NCBI RefSeq assembly: GCF_014202475.1 | Contig: NZ_JACHGV010000006.1 | Coordinates: 372,001-436,000 of the forward strand | Reading direction: 5' to 3' | DNA: 64,000 nt | From: Streptomyces paradoxus | Lineage (GTDB): Bacteria > Actinomycetota > Actinomycetes > Streptomycetales > Streptomycetaceae | In this document: positions 24,319-32,420 of the stretch, piece after piece | Position numbering within the stretch: the first letter of the stretch is position 1 | Layout: every line of letters starts with the position of its first letter | Position numbers and translations under genes: made by a program | The notes under the pieces: model-generated | Told to the model about the DNA's origin: nothing | The model's input: the letters and a program-made list of their open reading frames with translations, nothing else | Database searches by the model: none

Positions 24319-25068
24319 ATGATGCAGGTGTGCCTGAACGGTTCGCGGACGGCCGCCGACGGTGTGGCCGTGCCGCTGACACCCGAGTCGATGGCCGACT
24401 CGGCCGCCGGGGCCGTGGCCGCCGGGGCGAGGGACGTGCACGTCCACCCCAAGACGCCGTGCGGGCGGGACACCTTGTCGCCGCGGGTGCTCGCGGAGAC
24501 GCTGTCGGCGATCCGGGCGCGGGTGCCGGTGCCCGTCGGCGTGACCACGGGCGCCTGGGCCGAGCCCGGCCCCGCCGCCCGGCTGGAGCGGATACGCGCG
24601 TGGACGGTGCTGCCCGACCACGCCTCGGTCAACTGGCACGAGCCGGGGGCGGAGGAGACGGCCGCGCTGCTCATGGAGCGCGGCGTGGGCGTGGAGGCCG
24701 GTATCTGGTCCGGGACGGACGGCGCGGAGCGGTTCGCCGCCTCGCCGCTCGGGCCGAAGGTGCTGCGGGTGCTGGCGGAGGTGACGGACACGGACCCGCA
24801 GGGCGCAGTCTCCTGCGCGCACGCGCTGCTGTCCGGCATGGGGACCGCCCACGGACGCCCGGTCCTGCTGCACGGCGAGGACGGGGGCGCCTGGCCGGTG
24901 CTGCGGCTCGCGGGCCGGCTGGGCCTCGCCACCCGGGTCGGCCTTGAGGACGTTCTGGTGCTGCCGGGCGGGGAGCGGGCGGGATCCAACGGGGAACTGG
25001 TCGCGGCCGGGCTGGCGGAGTACGCGGCGAGCCGGGCAGGAACCGAGGCGTGCCGGCCCGGCACATGA
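24319..25068 (+). CDS. BKACE (DUF849) family beta-keto acid cleavage enzyme
   Basis: A 249-residue zinc enzyme of the 3-keto-5-aminohexanoate cleavage family. The N-terminus MMQVCLNGSRTAADGVAVPLT is the standard family start, HVHPKTPCGRDTL carries the two zinc histidines, and SVNWHEPGAEETA and EDVLVLPGGERAGSNGELV follow. These enzymes split a beta-keto acid with acetyl-CoA to give acetoacetate and a new acyl-CoA. The protein is shorter than typical (about 270-300 residues) and the substrate cannot be predicted. ATG 24319 is chosen from the conserved start; ATG 24274 is possible. It converges on soxR. Confidence 0.85.
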   Translation: MMQVCLNGSRTAADGVAVPLTPESMADSAAGAVAAGARDVHVHPKTPCGRDTLSPRVLAETLSAIRARVPVPVGVTTGAWAEPGPAARLERIRAWTVLPDHASVNWHEPGAEETAALLMERGVGVEAGIWSGTDGAERFAASPLGPKVLRVLAEVTDTDPQGAVSCAHALLSGMGTAHGRPVLLHGEDGGAWPVLRLAGRLGLATRVGLEDVLVLPGGERAGSNGELVAAGLAEYAASRAGTEACRPGT

Positions 25069-25135
25069 GCACGGTCTCCATGACGCCTCCGGGCCCGCCT
25101 GCGGCCCGACGGAGTACGGGGGAGCCGGGCAGCGG

Positions 25136-25603
25136 CTACCCGCGACCACCCCGGTCCACCATCAGGCGGGAACCCGTGAGGCGTTCGCCGAAGACGTCGT
25201 CCGGGTTGGACAGGACGCAGTTGTCCAGGGACAGGCAGCCGCAGCCGATGCAGTCGGCGAGGTGATCCCGGAGGCGGTTCAACTGCTTGATGCGTTCTTC
25301 CAGTTCGGTGCGCCAGACCTCGGAGAGGTGCGCCCAGTCCTCGCGGGTGGGCGTGCGCTCCTCGGGGAGTTCCGCGAGTGCGTCGCGGATCGTCGCCAGG
25401 GGGATGCCGACCCGCTGCGCGGCCCGGATGAAGGCGACCCGGCGGAGTGTGTCGCGGGAGTAGCGGCGCTGGTTGCCCGCGGTCCGGCGACTGCTGATCA
25501 GGCCCTTGGACTCGTAGAAGTGCAGGGCGGAAACGGCGGCGCCGCTGCGCGCCGCGAGCTGGCCGACCGTGAGCTCATGGATCTTCTCTGGGATCTGGGG
25601 CAC
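25136..25603 (-). CDS. soxR: Redox-sensitive MerR-family regulator SoxR
   Basis: A 155-residue activator. The MerR helix-turn-helix HELTVGQLAARSGAAVSALHFYESKGL is at residues 9-35, followed by RRYSRDTLRRVAFIRAAQ and a dimerisation coiled coil. Cysteines C118-x2-C121-x-C123-x5-C129 (CIGCGCLSLDNC) bind the [2Fe-2S] cluster whose oxidation by redox-active compounds switches transcription on. In Streptomyces SoxR answers to redox-active antibiotics such as actinorhodin rather than superoxide. The start is GTG 25603. It is divergent from the MaoC gene, with 109 bases between them. No soxS is present, as in other actinobacteria. Confidence 0.95.
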   Translation of the reverse strand: MPQIPEKIHELTVGQLAARSGAAVSALHFYESKGLISSRRTAGNQRRYSRDTLRRVAFIRAAQRVGIPLATIRDALAELPEERTPTREDWAHLSEVWRTELEERIKQLNRLRDHLADCIGCGCLSLDNCVLSNPDDVFGERLTGSRLMVDRGGRG

Positions 25604-25652
25604 CCCTCGAACCCTACCGAGTCCGTTGACACGGCCCGCACGGCCGACCATG

Positions 25653-25668
25653 CTAAGCAGTCGCTTAG
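25653..25668. promoter_or_regulatory. TetR-type operator upstream of the MaoC gene
   Basis: Perfect inverted repeat CTAAGCAGTCGCTTAG, 6-base arms around AGTC, 44 bases before the MaoC start. A related site precedes the convergent TetR gene at 26876-26891, which points to that TetR as the binder. Confidence 0.65.
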
Positions 25669-25712
25669 ACATTGAGCGCGCAGACCCCCTGCACACGAGA
25701 GGCCTGGAAGAC

Positions 25713-26174
25713 ATGGCAGAGCCGAGGATCTTCACGTCCGTCGACGACCTGAAGTCGGCGGTGGGCGAGCAACTGGGGTACACCGACTGGCTCGACATCG
25801 ACCAGAAGCGGATCGACCTCTTCGCGGAGGCCACCGGTGACCACCAGTGGATCCACGTCGACCCGGAGAAGGCCGCCGCCGGCCCCTTCGGCACCACCAT
25901 CGCGCACGGCTACCTGACCCTGTCGCTGCTGCCCCTCTTCGGGCCGCAGCTCATCGCCGTGGAGGGCGTGAAGATGGGCGTCAACTACGGCACGAACAAG
26001 GTGCGTTTCCCCGCCCCGGTCCCCGTCGGCTCCCGGCTGCGCGCCACCGCGGCGATCAGTGCCGTCGAGGAGGTGCCGGGCGGCGTCCAGGTGGCCGTCG
26101 CCTTCAGCGTGGAGCGCGAGGGCGGTGACAAGCCGGTCTGCGTCGCCGAGTCCGTGGCGCGCTACTACCTCTGA
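25713..26174 (+). CDS. MaoC-family (R)-specific enoyl-CoA hydratase
   Basis: A 153-residue hot-dog-fold hydratase. The catalytic motif FAEATGDHQWIHVDPEKAA supplies Asp43 and His48, followed by GPFGTTIAHGYLTLSL. It would hydrate an enoyl-CoA to (R)-3-hydroxyacyl-CoA in fatty-acid or related acyl-CoA metabolism. It faces a TetR gene with which it overlaps by 10 bases at the 3' ends, and both carry CTAAGC-type operators upstream, so it is probably the main target of that TetR. ATG 25713 is the conserved start. Confidence 0.9.
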   Translation: MAEPRIFTSVDDLKSAVGEQLGYTDWLDIDQKRIDLFAEATGDHQWIHVDPEKAAAGPFGTTIAHGYLTLSLLPLFGPQLIAVEGVKMGVNYGTNKVRFPAPVPVGSRLRATAAISAVEEVPGGVQVAVAFSVEREGGDKPVCVAESVARYYL

Positions 26175-26830
26175 GCCGGGGGCTCCCCGGCCTCAGCCGC
26201 CGCCGGGCCCTGGGCCCCGACCATGCGCAGCACGAGGTCGGCGTACAGCTCGCCGACCTGCTCCGGCGTCCGGGGCCCGTCGACGTTGAACCACCGTGCC
26301 ACGTCGATGCAGAGCGACAGCACGGCCAGCGTCGTGCCGTGCACGTCGACGACCTCGAACTCGCCCGAGCGCGCGCCCTCCTCGATGATCCCGCGCACCT
26401 CGCCGTCGACCTGGCGGCGCAGCGCGAGGATCTCGGCGCGGGCGTCGGGCCCGAGCGATTCGAGTTCGTACTGCACGACCCGCGCGGTGGTACGCCCGCC
26501 CGCGTGCCAGCGGACGAAGGAGCTCACCGCGTCGGCGAGCCGCTCGGTGGCGCTGCCCTCGCGACGGGACGCCGTCCGCAGGATCTCCAGGGCCTTCTCG
26601 TGCCCGATCCTGCTGATGCGGTGCAGCAGCTCTTCCTTGGTCTTGTAGTGGATGTAGAGCGCGGCCGGGCTCATTCCGGCGCGGCCCGCGATGTCGCGGG
26701 TCGTCGTGGCGTGGTAGCCGCGCTCGGCGAAGGCCTCCACCGCGGCGATCAGCAGCCGCCGCGCCGCGTCGGGCGTGACCTCGCCCCACGCCTGCGCCTC
26801 GCCGCCGGCCGTCTCCTCCGCCGTACTCAT
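26165..26830 (-). CDS. TetR family regulator, probably controls the MaoC gene
   Basis: A 221-residue repressor with the DNA-binding domain AFAERGYHATTTRDIAGRAGM then SPAALYIHYKTKEELLHRI at about residues 35-75. The C-terminal domain RVVQYELESLGPDARAEILALRR resembles TetR regulators of fatty acid degradation. It is convergent with the MaoC gene, and its own upstream region holds a site like that before MaoC. Control of both genes by this protein is inferred from the shared sites. The ligand is unknown, probably an acyl-CoA. Confidence 0.9.
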   Translation of the reverse strand: MSTAEETAGGEAQAWGEVTPDAARRLLIAAVEAFAERGYHATTTRDIAGRAGMSPAALYIHYKTKEELLHRISRIGHEKALEILRTASRREGSATERLADAVSSFVRWHAGGRTTARVVQYELESLGPDARAEILALRRQVDGEVRGIIEEGARSGEFEVVDVHGTTLAVLSLCIDVARWFNVDGPRTPEQVGELYADLVLRMVGAQGPAAAEAGEPPAQR

Positions 26831-26875
26831 CGCTCGCCCCTCTCCACTGTCAGGAGGAACACCATACCGCCGAAG

Positions 26876-26891
26876 GTGAGCGAGCGCTTAG
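26876..26891. promoter_or_regulatory. TetR-type operator upstream of the TetR gene
   Basis: GTGAGCGAGCGCTTAG matches the MaoC operator (25653) at 11 of 16 positions, including a perfect CGCTTAG half. It lies 45 bases upstream of the TetR start, as expected for autoregulation. Confidence 0.5.
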
Positions 26892-26917
26892 TGCGGCCGC
26901 TCAGGGCTTCCCGGGGC

Positions 26918-27163
26918 TCAGCGCTTCTCGAAGGGGGCGTAGGAGGGGGCAGCGCCGTCCTGCCGGTCCCGGATCACCTTGGCCAGGGTGAAGGAGGACG
27001 TGACCAGGTAGAGGACGGCGATGGCCAGGAAGGCCCGCACCCAGGCGTCGGCGCTCAGCTGGTAGATGCCGATCGCGGTGGCCGCCATGGCGACGGCGAA
27101 GGAGGCGACGGCCTGGCCGTAGAAGGCGGCCGTGTTCTGCTGCTTGCCCGGTGTGTCACTCAT
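26918..27163 (-). CDS. YiaA/YiaB-family small inner-membrane protein
   Basis: An 81-residue protein with two transmembrane helices (about ASFAVAMAATAIGIYQL and WVRAFLAIAVLYLVTSSFTLAKV), matching the YiaAB domain. These proteins are membrane-bound and of unknown function. The C-terminus is charged and cytoplasmic. The start at 27163 gives MSDTPGK; an alternative ATG at 27175 adds four residues, and neither has a clear ribosome-binding site. It is downstream of the acyl-CoA dehydrogenase on the same strand, 60 bases away. Confidence 0.8.
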   Translation of the reverse strand: MSDTPGKQQNTAAFYGQAVASFAVAMAATAIGIYQLSADAWVRAFLAIAVLYLVTSSFTLAKVIRDRQDGAAPSYAPFEKR

Positions 27164-27223
27164 GGGAGAAAGCATCGGCTGACGTGGCCCGCGCCACATC
27201 CGCCGAAGTACTCAGACGCGTAC

Positions 27224-28378
27224 TCAGAAGGCCGAAACCCCCGTCAGCGCCCGGCCGATGACCAGCTTCTGGATCTGGCTCGTGCCCTCGTAGAGGGTCA
27301 TGACGCGGGCGTCCCGCAGCAGCTTGCCCGCCGGGTACTCGTCGATGTAGCCGTAGCCGCCGAAGACCTGGAGCGCGTTGTTGGCGGCGCGGACGGCGGC
27401 CTCCGAGGCGAAGAGCTTGGCCTTGGACGACTCGACGGCGAACGGCTGCCCCCGGTCGACCAGGTCGGCGACCCGCCAGGTCAGCAGGCGGGCGGCGTCG
27501 ACGTCCAGGGCGATGTCGCTGAGCAGCTCCTGCACCAGCTGGTGGTGGGCGATGGTCCTGCCGAACTGTTCGCGCTCCCCCGCGTAGCGCACGGCCGCGT
27601 CCAGGGCGGCCTGGGCGATGCCGACACAGCCCGCGGCGACCGACATCCGGCCCTTGGCGAGAGCCGACATGGCGATGGAGAAGCCCTTGCCCTCCTCCCC
27701 GAGCAGCGCGGAGGCCGGTACGCGCACGCCCTCCAGGACGAGTTCGGCGGTGGCCTGGCCGCGCAGCCCGAGCTTGCCGTGGATGGTGCGGCGGGTCAGG
27801 CCGGGCGTGTCGGCCGGGACGAGGAAGGCGGAGACGCCCTTGTGGCCGGGGGCGTCCGTGGAGCGGGCGAAGAGCAGGACGACGTCGGCCCAGGTGCCGT
27901 TGGTGATGAAGGTCTTGGTGCCGTCGATGACATAGTCGTCGCCGTCCCGTACGGCCCGGGTCGCCAGGTTGCCCGCGTCCGAGCCCGTGCCCGGCTCGGT
28001 CAGGCCGAAGCAGCCGACCGACGCGCCGGAGGTCAGCCCGGGCAGCCAGCGCCGCTTCTGCTCCTCGCTCCCCCAGGCGGCGACGGTCTTGGCGACCAGC
28101 CCGAGGGAGACGGAGACGATGCCGCGCACGGACGAGTCACCCCGGCCGAGCTCCTCCGTGACCAGGCAGTACGCGAGGTGGTCGCCGCCGGAGCCGCCGT
28201 ACTCCTCGTCGATCGTCAGACCCAGGAAGCCGACCTCGCCGAGCTTCTTCACGATCGCCCGGTCGACCTCCTCCGCGCGGTCCCAGGCGACGACGTGCGG
28301 GGTGATCTCTCGCTCCACGAAGTCCCGGGCGAGCCGCCGGACCGCGCTCTGCTCCTCGCTGAGCCCCAGATTCACCAC
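27224..28378 (-). CDS. Acyl-CoA dehydrogenase
   Basis: A 384-residue flavoprotein of the ordinary short/medium-chain type. It has CFGLTEPGTGSDAGNL and GTKTFITNGTWADV for FAD and substrate, KLGLRGQATAEL, and the catalytic glutamate in MTLYEGTSQIQ near the C-terminus. It oxidises an acyl-CoA to the 2-enoyl-CoA in beta-oxidation or branched-chain amino acid breakdown. It is divergent from a TetR gene (28451), with a 21-base palindrome in the 63-base gap. GTG 28378 or 28375 is the start. Confidence 0.93.
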   Translation of the reverse strand: MVNLGLSEEQSAVRRLARDFVEREITPHVVAWDRAEEVDRAIVKKLGEVGFLGLTIDEEYGGSGGDHLAYCLVTEELGRGDSSVRGIVSVSLGLVAKTVAAWGSEEQKRRWLPGLTSGASVGCFGLTEPGTGSDAGNLATRAVRDGDDYVIDGTKTFITNGTWADVVLLFARSTDAPGHKGVSAFLVPADTPGLTRRTIHGKLGLRGQATAELVLEGVRVPASALLGEEGKGFSIAMSALAKGRMSVAAGCVGIAQAALDAAVRYAGEREQFGRTIAHHQLVQELLSDIALDVDAARLLTWRVADLVDRGQPFAVESSKAKLFASEAAVRAANNALQVFGGYGYIDEYPAGKLLRDARVMTLYEGTSQIQKLVIGRALTGVSAF

Positions 28379-28405
28379 AGGTCACCCCATTGAAAGCCGG
28401 ACATT

Positions 28406-28426
28406 TAAATTAGCACTGCTAGTTTA
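28406..28426. promoter_or_regulatory. TetR operator, AAAYTA-N7-TAGTTT type, copy 1
   Basis: TAAATTA and TAGTTTA around GCACTGC minus its shared ends, with an inner TAGCACTGCTA palindrome, between the divergent acyl-CoA dehydrogenase and TetR genes. A second copy of the same layout is at 34951-34971. Confidence 0.65.
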
Positions 28427-28450
28427 CAGCGCAGCCCTACTATGTGCGCC

Positions 28451-29092
28451 ATGGCCCGACCGCGCAAGCCCTTGCTCAGCACCGACCGGATCGTCGAGAC
28501 GGCCCGCGCGCTCGTGGACGCGGAGGGTCTGGCCGCCGTCTCGACCCGGCGGCTCGCCGCCGAACTCGGGGTCAGCGGGCCCTCGTTGTACAACCACTTC
28601 CGCACCAAGGACGAGATCCTGGAGGCGGTCGCCGACTCGGTGAGCGGCCAGGTGGACCTGTCGATGTTCCAGGACGGCCGGGACTGGCGGACCGCGCTGC
28701 ACGACTGGGCCGTCTCCTACCGGGCGGCGCTGCGCGACCACCCGAACATCGTCCCGGTGCTCGCCCGCGGCCCGGGCCGCCGCCCGGCCGGGCTGCGCCT
28801 CGCGGACGCCGTCTACGGCGCGATGGTCGCCGCGGGCTGGCCGCCCGCGCAGGCCACGTCCATCGGCGCGCTGATGCGGTACTTCGTGATGGGCTCCGCC
28901 CTCGGCTCCTTCGCCGGGGGGTTCGTGGACGACGCGAGCGCCTACGACCCCGCCGACTACCCCCATCTCCAGCAGGCCCACCTCCTCTCCGAGCAGCAGG
29001 AGAAGATCGACGAGCGCGCCTTCGAGACCGGCCTCGCGGCCCTGCTGGACGGGCTGGCGCGGCAGTACGAGCAGGTGCGGCGCCCGGCGTAG
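28451..29092 (+). CDS. TetR family regulator with TetR_C-type ligand domain
   Basis: A 213-residue repressor starting MARPRKPLLSTDRIVETA. The DNA-binding domain ARALVDAEGLAAVSTRRLAAELGV then SGPSLYNHFRTKDEILEAV is at residues 15-58. The C-terminal domain is of the tetracyclin-repressor-like type. It is divergent from the acyl-CoA dehydrogenase with one palindrome between them, and a matching palindrome lies upstream of the aldehyde dehydrogenase operon 6.5 kb away. A local two-target regulon is therefore likely. ATG 28442 is an alternative start. A strong hairpin follows the stop. Confidence 0.9.
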   Translation: MARPRKPLLSTDRIVETARALVDAEGLAAVSTRRLAAELGVSGPSLYNHFRTKDEILEAVADSVSGQVDLSMFQDGRDWRTALHDWAVSYRAALRDHPNIVPVLARGPGRRPAGLRLADAVYGAMVAAGWPPAQATSIGALMRYFVMGSALGSFAGGFVDDASAYDPADYPHLQQAHLLSEQQEKIDERAFETGLAALLDGLARQYEQVRRPA

Positions 29093-29093
29093 C

Positions 29094-29119
29094 GACGCTT
29101 CGGCGACCGCCGAAGCGTC
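29094..29119. terminator. 11-bp perfect hairpin between TetR and ArsR-like genes
   Basis: GACGCTTCGGC and its complement around GACC, starting 2 bases after the TetR stop and ending 20 bases before the next start. It fits a terminator, but its symmetry and position also suit an operator for the ArsR-like regulator. Confidence 0.55.
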
Positions 29120-29138
29120 CGTGTCCCATGCTGGGGGC

Positions 29139-29849
29139 ATGACGACGAGGGACCCCCGGGCCACCGGCCTGGCCCGGTTCGCCGCGCTGTTCGCGGACGA
29201 GACCCGGGCCGCGTGCCTGCTGGCGCTGCTGGACGGCCGGGCCTGGACAGCGGGCGAGCTGGCACGGCACGCGGGCGTTGCCGCATCGACGCTGAGCGAG
29301 CACCTGGGCCGGCTCGTCGCGGGCGGGCTGCTCGCCGAGGAGCGGCAGGGCAGGCACCGCTACGTCCGGCTGGCCGACGCCCGGATCGCCCAGCTGGTGG
29401 AGGATCTGGCCGCCCAGGTCCCGCCGGGCCCGGCCGCCCGGCCGCGGAACCTGCGGGAGTCCAACGCCGGCTCGGCGATGGCAAGGGGCCGCACGTGTTA
29501 CGACCATCTCGCCGGGCGGCTCGGCATCGCGGTCACCGACGCGCTGACGGCCCGTGGGCTGCTGCAGCAGGAGACGGGGTTCGCGCTCACCGGCGCGGGG
29601 ATGGAGTGGTTCGTCTCGGCCGGTATCGCCCTCGACCGGCGCGGCCGCCGGCCGCTCGCCCGGGCCTGTCTCGACTGGACCGAACGCCGGCCCCATCTCG
29701 CGGGCGTCGCGGGCGCGGCGCTGTGCCGGCACGCCCTGGAGACGGGCTGGTGCGTGCGCATCGGCTCGGAGCGGGCCGTGAAGGTGACGGCGGCCGGCGA
29801 ACGCGCCCTGCACGACCTGCTGGGGGTGGAGTCGGCGGCACTGCGGTAG
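29139..29849 (+). CDS. ArsR-type winged-helix transcriptional regulator
   Basis: A 236-residue regulator. Residues 8-80 form a winged helix: FAALFADETRAACLLALLDG, GELARHAGVAASTLSEHLGRL and HRYVRLADARIAQ. The long C-terminal part has no metal-binding cysteine pair of classical ArsR and looks like a separate ligand domain (RGRTCYDHLAGRLGIAVTDAL). This form is common upstream of a DMT or MFS transporter in actinobacteria, and a (frameshifted) DMT transporter does follow 57 bases downstream. ATG 29139 follows a G-rich site; another in-frame start is at 29121. Confidence 0.85.
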   Translation: MTTRDPRATGLARFAALFADETRAACLLALLDGRAWTAGELARHAGVAASTLSEHLGRLVAGGLLAEERQGRHRYVRLADARIAQLVEDLAAQVPPGPAARPRNLRESNAGSAMARGRTCYDHLAGRLGIAVTDALTARGLLQQETGFALTGAGMEWFVSAGIALDRRGRRPLARACLDWTERRPHLAGVAGAALCRHALETGWCVRIGSERAVKVTAAGERALHDLLGVESAALR

Positions 29850-29906
29850 CCGCGCCGTCCGAAAACCGCGAGCTTCCGGGTCCCGACCCCACCTAGCCTC
29901 TGGAGC

Positions 29907-30877
29907 ATGATGTCGAACACCTCCCCGTCCCGTCCCGCCCGCCGGGCGGAACTGCTCGCCGCCGGTGCGGCGGCGGTCACCGTCGTGCTGTGGGCGTCCG
30001 CCTTCGTCTCGATCCGCAGCGCCGGTGACGCCTACTCACCGGGCGCGCTGGCGCTCGGGCGGCTGCTGGCCGGGGCGCTGACGCTGGGGGTGATCTGCCT
30101 GCTGCGGCGGGAGGGGGTGCCGCCGCGCTCGGCCTGGCGCGGGATCGCGATATCGGGGCTGCTGTGGTTCGGCTTCTACATGGTCGCCCTCAACTGGGGT
30201 GAGCAGCAGGTCGACGCGGGTACGGCCGCCCTGGTCGTGAACACCGGGCCGATCCTGATCGCGCTGCTCGGTGCCCGGCTGCTCGGCGACCCGATGCCGC
30301 CGCGACTGCTGGCGGGGATGGCCGTGTCGTTCGCCGGCGCCGTGACGGTGGGCCTCTCGATGTCGGGCGAGGGCGGATCGTCGGTGCTCGGGGTGGTGCT
30401 GTGCCTGCTGGCGGCGATCGCGTACGCCGGTGGTGTCGTGGCGCAGAAGCCTGCGCTGGGCTCGGCGAGCCCGTTGCAGGTGACGACGTTCGGGTGCCTG
30501 GTCGGCGCCGTGCTGTGCCTGCCGTTCGCCGGGCAGCTCGTGCGGGAGGCCGGTGACGCGCCGGCCTCCGCGACACTCAACATGCTCTACCTGGGCGTCT
30601 TCCCCACCGCCCTCGCCTTCACGACGTGGGCGTACGCCCTGTCCCGCACGACCGCGAGCCGAATGGGCGCGACGACGTACGCGGCGCCCGCCCTGGTCGT
30701 CTGATGTCGTGGCTGTTCCTTGGCGAGGTGCCGGGGCTGCTCACGCTGCTGGGCGGGGTGCTGTGCCTGGCGGGTGTGGCGGTGTCGCGGTCGAGGTCGC
30801 GGGCGGCGGCGCGGGCCGTGACTCCGGGAGCGGTTCCGGAGCCACGGCCCGAGCAGGCACGGGACTCAGCTCGCTGA
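29907..30877 (+). pseudogene. DMT/EamA transporter disrupted by a one-base frameshift
   Basis: The first frame codes 265 residues of an EamA transporter (FVSIRSAGDAYSPGALALGRLLAG, LNWGEQQVDAGTAALVVNTGPI) and stops at 30702-30704 right after AAPALVV. The next frame continues exactly where expected with LMSWLFLGEVPGLLTLLGGVLCLAGVAVSRSRS and ends at 30877. Restoring one C at GTCGTCTGATG would rebuild a protein of about 323 residues with the missing last helix. So this is a single-base deletion or a sequencing error in a C run. The ATG in TGATG could allow reinitiation, but the fragment would have only one helix. It overlaps the convergent MHS transporter by 12 bases. Confidence 0.85.
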
Positions 30878-32227
30878 CCCGGCCTCCGCCTCCGGCCCGG
30901 CCTGCGCCTGTGCCGCGTGGGCCCGGTCCGCGAGGATCTTGATCGACACCAGTGCGATCACCGAGAGCACGATGATGTACCCGGACACGGCCATCGACGT
31001 GCCCGTCGCCTCCAGGAGCAGCACCATCATGAAGGGCGCGAGCCCGCCGCCCGCGACGGCCGCGATCTGGTAGCCGAGCGAGGCGCCGGTGTAGCGCATC
31101 TCGGGCGTGAACAGCTCGGCGAACAGGGCGGCCTGGGGGCCGTACATGATGCTCAGGAAGCAGCTGGCGACGAACGTGCCGACCGCGAGCCACAGCAGCG
31201 AGCCGGTGTCGATCAGCAGGAAGAGCGGAACGGCCCACAACGCGATGCCCACAGCGCCGAGGGCGTAGATCCGGATGCGGCCGACGCGGTCGGAGAGCGC
31301 GGCGGAGGCCGGGATCAGCACGAGCTGGGTGAGGCTGACGCAGAGCGAGACGGTGAGCACCGCGCTCTTCTTCATGTCCAGCTCGCGGGTCGTGTAGTCG
31401 AGGACGCCGGTGATGAGGATGTAGAAGGTGGCGGTGTTCACGGCGAAGGAGCCGCCGGCCAGGAGCACCGTGCCCAGGTGGCCACGCAGGATCGTGCGCA
31501 GCGGCGAGTTCTGCTCGGACTTCTCCTTCTCGGCGAGCGCCCGTTCGGCCTCCCGGAACGCCGGGGTCTCCTCGACGCGCGTGTGGATGTACCAGGCGAG
31601 GCCGAGGACCAGCAGGCCGACCAGGAACGGCACGCGCCAGCCCCAGGACGCGAACGCCGAGTCGGTGGTGAGGGCGCCGGCCAGCAGGAAGACGGTGTTG
31701 GCGGTGACCACGCCGATGGGGACGCCGAGCTGGACGACGCTGCCGTAGACACCGCGCTTGCCCTCCGGGGCGTACTCGGTGGCCAGGAGCATCGCGCCGC
31801 CCCACTGGGCGCCGACGGCGACGCCCTGGGCGACGCGCAGCAGCACGAGCAGGATCGGGGCGGCCACTCCGATCGTGTCGTACGTGGGGAGCAGGCCGAT
31901 GCCGGTGGTGGCCACGCCCATCAGCGTGAGCGCGAGGACGAGCATCGGCTTGCGGCCGCGCTTGTCGCCGAGGTGTCCGGCGACGATGCCGCCGATGGGC
32001 CGGGCGAGGAAGCCGACGGCGAAGGTGGCGAACGAGGCGAGGACGCCTGCCGTGGTGCTGCCGGCGGGGAAGTAGAGGTCGCCGAGCACGAGGGCGGCGG
32101 CGATGCCGAAGACGAAGTAGTCGTACCACTCGACGGCCGAGGCGAGCGCCGCCGCGGTGGCCACCCGGCGGCGGCTGCCGGCGGCGGGCGTGGTCGTGGC
32201 GGGCTGAGCGGAAGGTGCCGTGTCCAT
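30866..32227 (-). CDS. MFS transporter, metabolite:H+ symporter (MHS) type
   Basis: A 453-residue 12-helix transporter. The MHS signatures are ASAVEWYDYFVFG in the first helix, GHLGDKRGRKPMLV in the loop between helices 2 and 3, and RVAQGVAVGAQWGGAMLLATEYAP. Family members import carboxylates, betaines or aromatic acids with protons (shikimate, alpha-ketoglutarate, proline/betaine). ATG 32227 has GGAG upstream; GTG 32236 is possible. A palindrome of the ACCGACCGGT class lies 62 bases upstream, hinting at co-control with nearby catabolic genes. Confidence 0.9.
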   Translation of the reverse strand: MDTAPSAQPATTTPAAGSRRRVATAAALASAVEWYDYFVFGIAAALVLGDLYFPAGSTTAGVLASFATFAVGFLARPIGGIVAGHLGDKRGRKPMLVLALTLMGVATTGIGLLPTYDTIGVAAPILLVLLRVAQGVAVGAQWGGAMLLATEYAPEGKRGVYGSVVQLGVPIGVVTANTVFLLAGALTTDSAFASWGWRVPFLVGLLVLGLAWYIHTRVEETPAFREAERALAEKEKSEQNSPLRTILRGHLGTVLLAGGSFAVNTATFYILITGVLDYTTRELDMKKSAVLTVSLCVSLTQLVLIPASAALSDRVGRIRIYALGAVGIALWAVPLFLLIDTGSLLWLAVGTFVASCFLSIMYGPQAALFAELFTPEMRYTGASLGYQIAAVAGGGLAPFMMVLLLEATGTSMAVSGYIIVLSVIALVSIKILADRAHAAQAQAGPEAEAGSAS

Positions 32228-32288
32228 GTGGTGCACGCTCCGGGGGGTGCGGGGGACGGAACGGGGGGTGGCTCGAGTTCCGGGGAAC

Positions 32289-32306
32289 GTACTGACCGGA
32301 CGGTAT
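32289..32306. promoter_or_regulatory. TetR-type operator, site C
   Basis: GTACTGACCGGACGGTAT matches the site A consensus in 15 of 18 positions, with a GTA/TAC-flanked palindromic core. It sits upstream of the MHS transporter. Confidence 0.5.
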
Positions 32307-32379
32307 GGACGTCAACGGGTCGCGCACCAGCACTTTTACCTGTACTTGGCACCCACCGCGGGCCCGGGCATGCCAAAGG

Positions 32380-32403
32380 CCCCGGCCTCGTGGGAGGCCG
32401 GGG
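32380..32403 (-). terminator. Terminator of the aldehyde/alcohol dehydrogenase operon
   Basis: A perfect 10-base stem (CCCCGGCCTC and its complement) with GTGG loop, 17 bases past the alcohol dehydrogenase stop on the minus strand. Confidence 0.8.
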
Positions 32404-32420
32404 TACCGGACGTTTCGGGC

